A model generated the notes under the pieces. It was not told the origin of the DNA and did not search any database. It was given only the letters and a program-made list of their open reading frames with translations. Positions 50,610 through 58,016 of a stretch of 64,000 nucleotides of DNA are shown piece by piece (the stretch's first letter is position 1; the number at the start of each line of letters is the position of its first letter). The position numbers and the translations under genes are program-made. The DNA comes from Candidatus Paceibacterota bacterium. Its GTDB lineage: Bacteria; Verrucomicrobiota; Verrucomicrobiia; Limisphaerales; UBA8199. The stretch covers positions 1-64,000 of the forward strand of contig DAOTCE010000025.1 of the NCBI GenBank assembly GCA_035452965.1, written 5' to 3'.

Positions 50610-51059
50610 ATGAGACATCTTAAGCGAACTGCCAAATTGGGGCGCACTGGCGAACACCGGAACGCAATGCTCGCCAACCTGGTCTGCAGCCTCATTAAAC
50701 ACAAGCGCGTTACCACTACCGTGGCCAAGGCCAAAGCCGCCCGTAGTGTGGCCGAAAAGCTGGTCACCTTGGGCAAACGGGGGACCCTCCACGATCGACG
50801 CCGGGCCGCCGCCCGTCTCCATCAGGAGGACGTCGTGAAGATTCTCTTCAACGAAATTGCTCCTGCGCAAAAGGACCGCCGCGGCGGTTATACCCGCATC
50901 ATTCGCTTGGGACAACGTCAGGGCGACGCCGCCCAACGTGCCATCCTGGAGTGGGTGGACCTCGGCGTTGTTACTGAAGCCCCGGCTAAGGAAGCGCCGG
51001 GCAAGGAAGCCAAACCAGCCGCATCCAAGACCGAGGCCAAAGCCGAGGCGGCCAAATAG
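50610..51059 (+). CDS. rplQ: 50S ribosomal protein L17, extended
   Basis: 149 residues, ~30 more than usual. The core has MRHLKRTAKLGRTGEHRNAML, NLVCSLIKHKRVTTTVAKAKA and KILFNEIAPAQKDRRGGYTRIIRLGQRQGDAAQRAILE. The extra C-terminal part is an Ala/Lys/Glu/Pro tail with repeating KEAPGKEAKPAASK words. Last gene of the long ribosomal operon; no hairpin terminator was recognised after it. Confidence 0.95.
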   Translation: MRHLKRTAKLGRTGEHRNAMLANLVCSLIKHKRVTTTVAKAKAARSVAEKLVTLGKRGTLHDRRRAAARLHQEDVVKILFNEIAPAQKDRRGGYTRIIRLGQRQGDAAQRAILEWVDLGVVTEAPAKEAPGKEAKPAASKTEAKAEAAK

Positions 51060-51487
51060 CTTTCCGCGATTTAGCCTGGTTTGATCGAAGTAGATTATTC
51101 CCTGCCTTTTGTGCGGCAACATGTTCCCGGACCGATGCCGGCACCACGCGCGAAAAGTGCAGCGGCTAGGGCGATGCGGATGCGCTGGCCTTCCAGCTCC
51201 AATCAAGAGCGGCAGGAACTTCACCAGGGCGCCTCATCTGCCAATCACTTGCGCTCATGGAGTATGGATTGTACTGCCACTATTGCAGCAGGGTCCGCCA
51301 CGGGAGAGTGGAGCTTAAGTGGCCTGTTCTTTCAGTTCCATTAACTCACATGGGGCTACCTGTGGGGGCGTTGATTAACCGCTGTGAAGCGGAACGCAAT
51401 ACTGACAGGGCAGGCGATATCCGATCGAACACCGGTGTCTTGCGAAGCCATCCCGCCCTTCGTGGCGGGTCGTTTCTTGATTGGTGT
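51060..51487. other. Intergenic region after the ribosomal operon
   Basis: 428 bp between the rplQ stop and the convergent TPR gene. No gene, clear terminator or repeat is supported. Frames here are short, and their sequences do not look coding. Confidence 0.5.
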
Positions 51488-53167
51488 TCAGTTCGGAGGG
51501 CCCAAAGGAGCGAGCGCTTCCGCAACCAGCACTTTTTCTTCGGGCAGGAGTTTGGACGCTTGGGCGATGCCTAAGTACTTACCAGCCTGGTTGGTTTGGC
51601 CGGTCGCGGATAACAGGAGTCCGTAGTAGAGGGCCACAGATGGTATTTCAAGTGCCTCGGGTTTGAATTTCTGGAGTACCGTCAATCCTTCCTTGGTCCG
51701 CCCTTGGAGATGAAGCGAAAAGGCATAGGTGGAGGCAATAATGGTCTCCTGCGGGTTCTGTGTGAACAGTTCCTTTGCCAGGTCATGTGCCTTGGAAAGG
51801 TTGAGTCTCAACAGCAGTGATGTTGCGGCGAGGTTGTTCTGAGCGGCGATGTTCTTTGGGGCGTAGCCCGCCATGGCGGAGTACAGCTTGTTGAGGCCGG
51901 GGGTGTTCCCGGCCGCCAAATAGAGGCGCTCCAATTCACGCAGCGCCCAGCGTTCGTTGGGAAAGCGCTGGGCAATTAGCCAAAGCATGTCTTCTCTGGC
52001 TTGCTCCCGCCCCCAGGTAGCAGCCATGTTCAGCAGCGCCGTCAAAGGTCCCAGGCGCTCGCCGGCGTTTCGGACAGCGGTTCGCCAGTGGACTTCGACA
52101 GCCCGCTTCTGATTGAGCTCGGCTGCCGCACGCGAAAGAAAAGCGAACCGCAGGAACTCGAGGTCGCCCCATTTCTGTTCCTGGAGCAATGTCTCCAACC
52201 CAAGCCAGTCTCTTGTGGCAAGATAGCAGTCCACCAGCGCCAGCGGCACCGGCTGCTCGGCCCGCAACTCGGTCGGGCAGGATGTCAGCCAATTAAGCGC
52301 GTCATTTGCATGACCATTGGCAATCATCCATGCTGAGAGAGCATAAACTTCCGCAGCATTTGTGATGGCGCTGCCCTGTAGCGTGCTGAGGTAATCTCTG
52401 AACCCGGGGTCCTGTGCGCGTTGGAGAACAGAGAGGTGCTGCAACCGGTCGTCCGCCACTGAACGTGGGTCGGCAAGCAGTTGTCGGGAGAACGTTCGTG
52501 CAGTGGCAAGATCATCTCGTCCGAGGCCGTCCGCCACCAGCCAGCGGAGGGCAATCGCGCCGACATTGGTGCTGGCACGCAGGCGATCGAGCGTTGCGCG
52601 CGCATTCGCAGGAACGCCTGAATTGGTAGACTGGAGCTGCAGGACCGCCAGATTCAACTGATGCAGTTCATTGGTCGGTTCGAGCCGGCTGGCCCGCTCA
52701 AATCCAGCGATGGCTTCAGTGGTCTTCTTGAGGCGAAGCGCCAACTCAGCCGCCACAACGTGATAGGCGGCGACATTGGCAGCCGAGCTCTTGAGTTCTT
52801 CCAGAATTTGCGTAGCCAAAGGGTAGGGGGGGCTCTGCAGCCGCAGGGCGGTCGAAGCAAGCATGAGTCTGTCTTGGACGGTTGGAGCAGCTTCAACGAT
52901 GCGGCGGCGCCAGTCTAATACGTGCGGTGAGCGGGCTCTTTCGGCCAAATCGGCCATGATTCGGCAGGCATCCAGGTTGTGGGGATTCACCTGCAAAGCC
53001 CGGCGGGCACTGAGTGAAGCATTGCGAAAATCGCCTTTCGCAAGCCACTGTCTGGCTTGTTCAACCGCCCGGGTTTCTTGGTGTCGCCGGTAAGCGGGAC
53101 GCCCCCAGAACCAAATAACCAGGCAACCGGCTGCCACAACGAACCCCGCAAGGATGACCTTTTTCAT
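51488..53167 (-). CDS. Membrane-anchored TPR protein
   Basis: 559 residues from the ATG at 53167 (MKKVILAGFVVAAGCLVIWFWG); a GTG two codons upstream is possible. One N-terminal TM anchor is followed by a helical repeat body. TPR-like pairs are clear near residues 35-75 (ARQWLAKGDFRNASLSARRALQVNP), 150-185 (AIAGFERASRLEPTNELHQL) and 450-540 (LLRLNLSKAHDLAKELFTQNP, SLHLQGRTKEGLTVLQKF). It resembles TPR proteins found next to PEP-CTERM/exosortase and polysaccharide genes, as is the case here. No catalytic motif; a scaffold role at the inner membrane is inferred. A Lys/Phe-rich start and a small upstream region separate it from the next element. Confidence 0.7.
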   Translation of the reverse strand: MKKVILAGFVVAAGCLVIWFWGRPAYRRHQETRAVEQARQWLAKGDFRNASLSARRALQVNPHNLDACRIMADLAERARSPHVLDWRRRIVEAAPTVQDRLMLASTALRLQSPPYPLATQILEELKSSAANVAAYHVVAAELALRLKKTTEAIAGFERASRLEPTNELHQLNLAVLQLQSTNSGVPANARATLDRLRASTNVGAIALRWLVADGLGRDDLATARTFSRQLLADPRSVADDRLQHLSVLQRAQDPGFRDYLSTLQGSAITNAAEVYALSAWMIANGHANDALNWLTSCPTELRAEQPVPLALVDCYLATRDWLGLETLLQEQKWGDLEFLRFAFLSRAAAELNQKRAVEVHWRTAVRNAGERLGPLTALLNMAATWGREQAREDMLWLIAQRFPNERWALRELERLYLAAGNTPGLNKLYSAMAGYAPKNIAAQNNLAATSLLLRLNLSKAHDLAKELFTQNPQETIIASTYAFSLHLQGRTKEGLTVLQKFKPEALEIPSVALYYGLLLSATGQTNQAGKYLGIAQASKLLPEEKVLVAEALAPLGPPN

Positions 53168-53588
53168 AAACACGCTGCCTGAGAATTAAATTCGGGTTGG
53201 TGGGTTTTCGTCAATGGCAATCAGCTTAGGGTGGCTGCCGTGGGTCGAGCCTCGCATTGTGAATCCGTGGTTGCGGAGTGAGGAGCGGAGCCGTGCGGGT
53301 CTGTTGCGAAGCAACGGGTAGGGCGACAGACCAGAAAGGTATTGGTGGAGGGGGACTGCAAAGGTCCTATCTCTCGTCAGGAGTTTCCAGCTAATAAGGT
53401 GGCAGGGTAGGAGGCAGGGCAGCCTTCTGCTCAGGCTCCTCTATACACTCTCCGTTGGCATCGGCCCGTGCCACTAGGCGACCCGCGCCCTGGCTGTTAT
53501 CCTCACACCCCGTCCTGGCCCCGAAAGTTAGCCGTAGAAGGCATCTTCATACCTGCCTGCCCATCCGAAGCAGGTCGGACCGCCCGCC
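53168..53588. other. Intergenic region
   Basis: No gene, clear hairpin or repeat is supported. It should contain the promoter of the minus-strand TPR gene (near 53170-53250), but no confident boxes were found. Confidence 0.4.
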
Positions 53589-53953
53589 CTACAGCCGCAG
53601 ATGGCCGGGTGCCAAATTTGGCCCCGGCCATCCAGTGGCCGTCTGGTGGCCGTCACTTGGCCGTTTCGGTGCCGCTCTCACGCCGTCCGTTAGGCCGTTA
53701 AGGCACTCAAACCGTTCCCAACCGACCTTGTCGGCGCAGTCGGCCATGTCGTTTAGCAGCGCAGCCGTCAGGGCGCCATCCAGCGTGCCCGCGTCCAGCC
53801 GCTCAATCCCGAAACCAACAACCAGATGGGCGCCCGTCAGCTCCTCGATTCTTTGGCCGCGGGTTGGCGCGGCTTCACTGATGAAAACAGGGCGCTCTCG
53901 CCGAGAGCGCCGGGAACCGGCGGTTTGGGGCGAAACCGCCCCACCTTCGCTAC
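53589..53953 (-). pseudogene. Possible 5'-truncated ORF abutting the IS element
   Basis: A minus-strand frame is open for about 121 codons from the left inverted repeat of the IS (53954) to a TAG at 53589-53591, with no start codon near its upstream end. The middle part reads like protein: RGQRIEELTGAHLVVGFGIE, RLDAGTLDGALTAALLNDMA and KVGWERFECLNGLT. No family recognised. It may be the 3' end of a gene cut by the IS insertion. The part next to the IS runs through two hairpins (53891-53940), which lowers the likelihood that the full stretch is coding. Confidence 0.25.
53891..53940. repeat. Twin hairpins left of the IS
   Basis: GGCGCTCTC/GAGAGCGCC (9-bp stem, 3-nt loop, 53891-53911) and GGCGGTTT/AAACCGCC (8-bp stem, 6-nt loop, 53919-53940) stand side by side, 13 bp from the IS end. 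They may be a REP-like unit that served as insertion target. Confidence 0.6.
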
Positions 53954-55611
53954 GCCGTAACTATTCAGTAGGACTCAAAAGTTGAGCAGACTCCACCGGT
54001 TTGCTCGCTTTCGAGAAAACCCAATCCCTCGAAAGGCACGGCGCCCCAAGCTGTTCCTAACGCAGCCGCTGCGGCAGTCTATTTTTGAATTTCAGCGCGG
54101 TTTTTTCTTGATCCGCATACGCGCAATGGCCTGTGCCACCAAGCCGATCAGGGGCATTGTGCTACTGCATTGCAGTTGGGAATCAGGCTGATGGTTTTCT
54201 CCAGCAACCGCCGCCACCACGCCCTTTCCTCTGGTTCCCGCACCGCCAAGCGAATCGTCGTCACCTCGCCGGTCTGGCTGATAATGCCCCCAGTGGCGAA
54301 CAGACGAAAACGCAACGTGTTGGCCGTCACCCGATCCATCCAGCCCAGATGACGGTGGAAGAGTTGGGTCAGGTTATATCTCAGGATGGCCAAGCTCAAC
54401 GCCGCCTCGGTGCCCCAGAAGTTTTTGACGCACAGCTTGGGCAGCGCAAAATCGGCGTCCAATTGCTTGATCACCTCCTCGCAGCCCGCTCGCGGGTTAT
54501 ATTGCCGCCAGACTTCCACCGGCGGCACGCTGGCAGGCACGTTAGTGACCAGGGCCTGGTAGAGGTAACCCGGACAATCTACCAAGGTCTTGCCGCCGGT
54601 GCGTTGCTTGGCCGTTTGTTTCTCGTCTATCCGATGCCGCAACAGAATCAGCCGGCGCGGCTGCCGCCAGCTGGCTTCCTGATGCCAGACTTCGGCCACT
54701 TCGGTGCCCGGCACCTCCGTCGGCTGCCAAATCATGTCCTTCTTGAGCAGGCGCTGCACCGGCTTCAATAGCCGCGCCACCACGATGTACGAGGGCTTTT
54801 TGAGTTCCAGTAGGTCCATCCATTCGGGCGCGCAAAAGCCCGAATCGGCCCGCACCAACCGCAGCCGGATCCAGGAGGGCAGATTGGCCAAGAGGTCCAG
54901 CGTGAAAGCCACCACGTTGTTGGCGCAACTGGCGTTGCCCGGTCGCAACCAGAACTCCACCACCAGCTCGGCCTCCTCCAACACCGCGAGGAGCGGATGC
55001 AAACACGGTTTGGTTCCCAGGCGGGTGTAGCCGGTTTTAACTCCTTCTTGATGGCCGTCCTCGTGCAATAGGCGCGTCGAATCCAAATCCAGGGCGTAGC
55101 CCCCGGCGAGGCTGGGCAGCCGTTCCAGGCACCAGCGCCACAGACAGCGGAAGGTGCCGAGATTTTTGCCCGCCGTGTTGAAGCCCTGGAAAAGGCAGGT
55201 GAACGTCGACTGGCTGCCAATCCGTTTGATGGCCAGGAGCGCTGGCAGCATGACGTCGCTGCGCAGATAGGCCACCTGTGCCAGCCTCTGCGCCCCGGCC
55301 AGGATGCCGGCCAGAAATCCCACCGCGAGATCGGCCGCCGGAATGCCGCGGGTCTTGGCGTGGGGCAGCACTTTGGCCAGAAGCTCGCTGAATCGGTGCC
55401 AGTGCAGAAAACCGGCGAAAGTCAGCAGTCCAGCCCGACCGCTGACTTTCTGGTCCGTGAAACCGATTTGGATGGTCTCCTGAGGCGTTTTGAGTTTAAT
55501 GAATTCGGTCACTGTTTGGTGACCGGATGTTCCGGAATGATTGGATGTTATTACATGCATCCATACGTCATTTGCAAACGGTGGCCGCTTTGGCTAGTGA
55601 ATAGTTACGGC
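53954..55611. mobile_element. IS1380-family insertion sequence
   Basis: A 1658-bp element bounded by inverted repeats GCCGTAACTATTCAGTAG (53954-53971) and CTAGTGAATAGTTACGGC (55594-55611), 17 of 18 bases matching. It contains one transposase gene on the minus strand and a 176-bp non-coding 3' end. Size and transposase fit IS1380. Flanking bases (CTAC on the left, TAAG on the right) do not form a target duplication, so the flanks may have changed or the ends may differ by a base or two. Confidence 0.8.
54148..55560 (-). CDS. IS1380-family DDE transposase
   Basis: 470 residues, full length and without frameshift. Catalytic triad candidates: Asp in YALDLDSTRLL, Asp in LVRADSGFCAPEW, and Glu in YNPRAGCEEVIKQLDADF, with the C-terminal NFWGTEAALSLAILRYNLTQLFHR region typical of IS1380. 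The intact frame suggests the element can still be active. Start ATG at 55560 lies 51 bp inside the right inverted repeat. Terminates 194 bp before the left end. Confidence 0.9.
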   Translation of the reverse strand: MHVITSNHSGTSGHQTVTEFIKLKTPQETIQIGFTDQKVSGRAGLLTFAGFLHWHRFSELLAKVLPHAKTRGIPAADLAVGFLAGILAGAQRLAQVAYLRSDVMLPALLAIKRIGSQSTFTCLFQGFNTAGKNLGTFRCLWRWCLERLPSLAGGYALDLDSTRLLHEDGHQEGVKTGYTRLGTKPCLHPLLAVLEEAELVVEFWLRPGNASCANNVVAFTLDLLANLPSWIRLRLVRADSGFCAPEWMDLLELKKPSYIVVARLLKPVQRLLKKDMIWQPTEVPGTEVAEVWHQEASWRQPRRLILLRHRIDEKQTAKQRTGGKTLVDCPGYLYQALVTNVPASVPPVEVWRQYNPRAGCEEVIKQLDADFALPKLCVKNFWGTEAALSLAILRYNLTQLFHRHLGWMDRVTANTLRFRLFATGGIISQTGEVTTIRLAVREPEERAWWRRLLEKTISLIPNCNAVAQCP

Positions 55612-55650
55612 TAAGGATTGGGGGTAATCGCAGAAAAGGTGAGAATGGTG

Positions 55651-55678
55651 TTGACATAGCGTCCGATGCCGATAGTAT
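55651..55678 (+). promoter_or_regulatory. Putative promoter of the PEP-CTERM gene
   Basis: A perfect -35 box TTGACA (55651-55656) and TAGTAT (55673-55678) are separated by 16 bp. The start codon at 55736 is 58 bp downstream of the -10. The promoter lies 40 bp outside the IS right end, so it belongs to the host sequence. Confidence 0.55.
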
Positions 55679-55735
55679 TCGGCAAAACCGGTCAATGCTC
55701 GTAGTGCCGAGTTTAAGCATACTGTAAACCAAATT

Positions 55736-56476
55736 ATGAGAACGATTGCCAAGGCGGGAGTGCTGTCAATCAGCGGTTTGTTGTGCGTGACTCCAATCCT
55801 GCCGCTCCAGGGGCAGACAACGATCTACGACAACAGCGTTGGTGACCTGACAACCCGCTACAACCCAGGCACGGTAGAGATAGGGGACAATGTTGACTTG
55901 GACGGCGTTGAGCGGAATTTGACCTTCTTCTCTTTCGAATATTGGGGGACCAATTCTGCAGCGCCGAATAATTCCGCATTCGCCGGTAATGTGGAGGCTC
56001 GCGTGAAGCTTTACCTGATGGACGGCGACCTCGACCCAAACAATCACGTTCGCCCCGCAACCGAGTTGTTCAACAGTGGCTGGTTCGGCAGCGACGATGT
56101 GCCAAATTTTGGCCCGACTCCGCGAAGCACATTATTCTTCACGGCAGGAATAGACTGGGCTGCCGCCGGGCTCCACATCCCTGCTAACACGATAACCTGG
56201 AGCGTCCAGTTCCGCGGGATGGAGGAGACGGACTCGGTGGGCGTGGATATTTATTGCCCACCAGTGACGGGGGGTAATCCGAACTCCTATTGGGAGAATC
56301 GCGGCACCGAATCGGCTCCTGATTGGATTTTGCTCTGGAACTCTGATGCTCCAAACTATCAGATGAATTTTGGGGCTTTGATGCTGGCGGTGCCTGAACC
56401 TTCCGTCATGGCGCTCTCGCTCATTGGGGGGCTGTGTGTATTGCTCCTGAGTCGCCGGCTGCGGCACAAAGAGTAG
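55736..56476 (+). CDS. PEP-CTERM sorting-domain protein
   Basis: 246 residues. Signal peptide at the N-terminus (AGVLSISGLLCVTPILPLQG, about 6-27). The middle is a single beta-rich domain (VERNLTFFSFEYWGTN, RVKLYLMDGD, ITWSVQFRG). The C-terminus is a textbook PEP-CTERM signal: VPEPSVMALSLIGGLCVLLL then RRLRHKE, with the Pro-Glu-Pro motif, a hydrophobic helix and a basic end (nucleotides about 56392-56473). Such proteins are cut and sorted by an exosortase and often function in exopolysaccharide matrices or biofilm. The nearby EPS export genes fit this. A strong terminator follows. Confidence 0.85.
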   Translation: MRTIAKAGVLSISGLLCVTPILPLQGQTTIYDNSVGDLTTRYNPGTVEIGDNVDLDGVERNLTFFSFEYWGTNSAAPNNSAFAGNVEARVKLYLMDGDLDPNNHVRPATELFNSGWFGSDDVPNFGPTPRSTLFFTAGIDWAAAGLHIPANTITWSVQFRGMEETDSVGVDIYCPPVTGGNPNSYWENRGTESAPDWILLWNSDAPNYQMNFGALMLAVPEPSVMALSLIGGLCVLLLSRRLRHKE

Positions 56477-56499
56477 CGGAGGGGCGGAAGACTTTAAGG

Positions 56500-56525
56500 G
56501 GCGCGAGCATTGGCTCGCGCCTTTT
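56500..56525 (+). terminator. Bidirectional-looking intrinsic terminator
   Basis: GGCGCGAGC (56500-56508) pairs with GCTCGCGCC (56513-56521) around the loop ATTG, followed by TTTT. It lies 23 bp after the PEP-CTERM stop and 23 bp before the end of the convergent peptidase gene. The AAGG on the left gives a CCTT on the minus strand, so it may serve both genes. Confidence 0.8.
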
Positions 56526-56548
56526 GCTTTACGAACGGATTCAGCAGG

Positions 56549-58012
56549 TCAGGGAGGCGTGACTGCCCGGTAGAAAGTCCGCGAATTGCTACTGGCGCCG
56601 GAATTGGTATGCCAGAACTGGCCTGCAGCCAGGGCATTTGTTGCAACCCTGAACCAGTTCAGCAAGTTGGTGGAACTCTGAATGACGACGCCCTGCGGCG
56701 CATTACCGGTGACGCGAAAGGCAATGCGGCCCCCAGCCAGGCGGGTCAGCGAATCTAGCTGCAATTGCGAGTGGTTGACATTCAGCGACCAAGTAAGGGT
56801 TTGACCCAAGAGGGCGGTGGGATCGGTGCGCACCAGGGGTGTGTTGTCCGTGACCAGGGCAGAGATCCAATTGCTGCCGAAGGGAAGCGTTTGAGGGGGC
56901 AAAGTCATGTTGGTGTTGCTGGCCCCGAGGTAAGGCGCACCATTCGTCAACCATTGGACACTCAGACTGTGCGAAACCGGTTGGAGAAGGTTTACGCTGA
57001 AGGAGAGGGGCTGGGTGTTCGTAGTCAACAAGTAAGTGCTGGCCGGTGAGAACGAGTCAATGGGCCGCACCTTCTGGTAGATGGCCAAGACCAGGGCTTC
57101 GCTGCAAACGGGGCAGAAGGGCTGGCCGAGGAAATTCATGACGCAGCTACTATAGGTGGGGCGGTACCAGCCTGTTTCGTGGTAATGGGCGCCTTCGAAG
57201 AGGCCAACGACGCCGTCCTCCCCATAGTTATTGGGGGTGGGAACAGGAGTGTTGGTGGCGATCCAAGCCTGCCACTTTATCAAAGTGCGGTTTGTTTCTC
57301 GCGTTGTGTTCGGCTCTTCGATGTCGGGAAAGCCCGGATAGGGTGTGGTGTATTCATCTCCCAAATTGGCCAGCACGTGAGCCGTTTCATGGGACAGGAT
57401 CGAGGGCTGGCCCATGACCGCCTCGGTTGCGACGGCACTGGTGGACACGATCGCCGTCTTGCCGAAGGCGTCGGAGCCGCCCGGTTTGGGATCATTGACC
57501 AGGAGGATTGCAAGATAAGATTGGGGCGGGAAGGGTTGGAGAAGGGCATCTACCTTGCCTTGGCCGGTGCTGTCGGGGGGTATGGTGATGTAGTAGTCCC
57601 AATCTGGATCATAGAAGCTGTTGAAGTAGGTGCTATTGGTGATGGTGTGTCTGGGATGGTCGGAACCAGATTGGGCGGAGGCAATCTTGATGGCGAAAGC
57701 GTTCACGTAGCTGCTGTACTCCCGCCAGGGCAAGTGGGACAGGAGAGTATTGACCGCATTGGTTGCGTCCACGAGAAACTGACCAAGCTGGCTGGAGGTG
57801 TAGCCTTCGGAAAGGAAGACGAGGTTGAGGCGATTTGAGATGGGGCCATTGGTGAGAATGGTCTCCATCGAGGTTTGGGCCGAAGCAGGCGGCGGGCTGG
57901 CAGCGGCCACGATGGCCACGAAAAGGCCGACAGCAACACCGAAGGCCGATCCTGGCCAATTGAGGCGCCGATCACGGCAGGGGGGCGGCAGGAAGTGTGC
58001 CGGGCGTCTCAC
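56549..58012 (-). CDS. Secreted M64-type metallopeptidase
   Basis: 487 residues using the GTG at 58012; the only ATG in frame (58072) lies inside the upstream gene, whose stop ends 4 nt before the GTG. N-terminal signal peptide (SAFGVAVGLFVAIVAAASPPPASA). The catalytic domain (about 50-320) resembles IgA-protease-type peptidase M64: LVFLSEGYTSSQLGQFLVDA, and the zinc motif HETAHVLANLGDEY with the following DEY. CPVC and FCPVCSE give a possible disulfide. Beyond it are a beta-sandwich and a C-terminal module ending NSRTFYRAVTPP, similar to the tails of two other secreted proteins in the window. Substrate unknown. Confidence 0.8.
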   Translation of the reverse strand: MRRPAHFLPPPCRDRRLNWPGSAFGVAVGLFVAIVAAASPPPASAQTSMETILTNGPISNRLNLVFLSEGYTSSQLGQFLVDATNAVNTLLSHLPWREYSSYVNAFAIKIASAQSGSDHPRHTITNSTYFNSFYDPDWDYYITIPPDSTGQGKVDALLQPFPPQSYLAILLVNDPKPGGSDAFGKTAIVSTSAVATEAVMGQPSILSHETAHVLANLGDEYTTPYPGFPDIEEPNTTRETNRTLIKWQAWIATNTPVPTPNNYGEDGVVGLFEGAHYHETGWYRPTYSSCVMNFLGQPFCPVCSEALVLAIYQKVRPIDSFSPASTYLLTTNTQPLSFSVNLLQPVSHSLSVQWLTNGAPYLGASNTNMTLPPQTLPFGSNWISALVTDNTPLVRTDPTALLGQTLTWSLNVNHSQLQLDSLTRLAGGRIAFRVTGNAPQGVVIQSSTNLLNWFRVATNALAAGQFWHTNSGASSNSRTFYRAVTPP

Positions 58013-58016
58013 ACTA

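Noticed and set aside
53455..53985. 176-codon plus-strand frame left of the IS
   Set aside because: Arg/Ser/Pro-rich low-quality frame crossing the twin hairpins and the IS inverted repeat. The opposite strand looks more protein-like.
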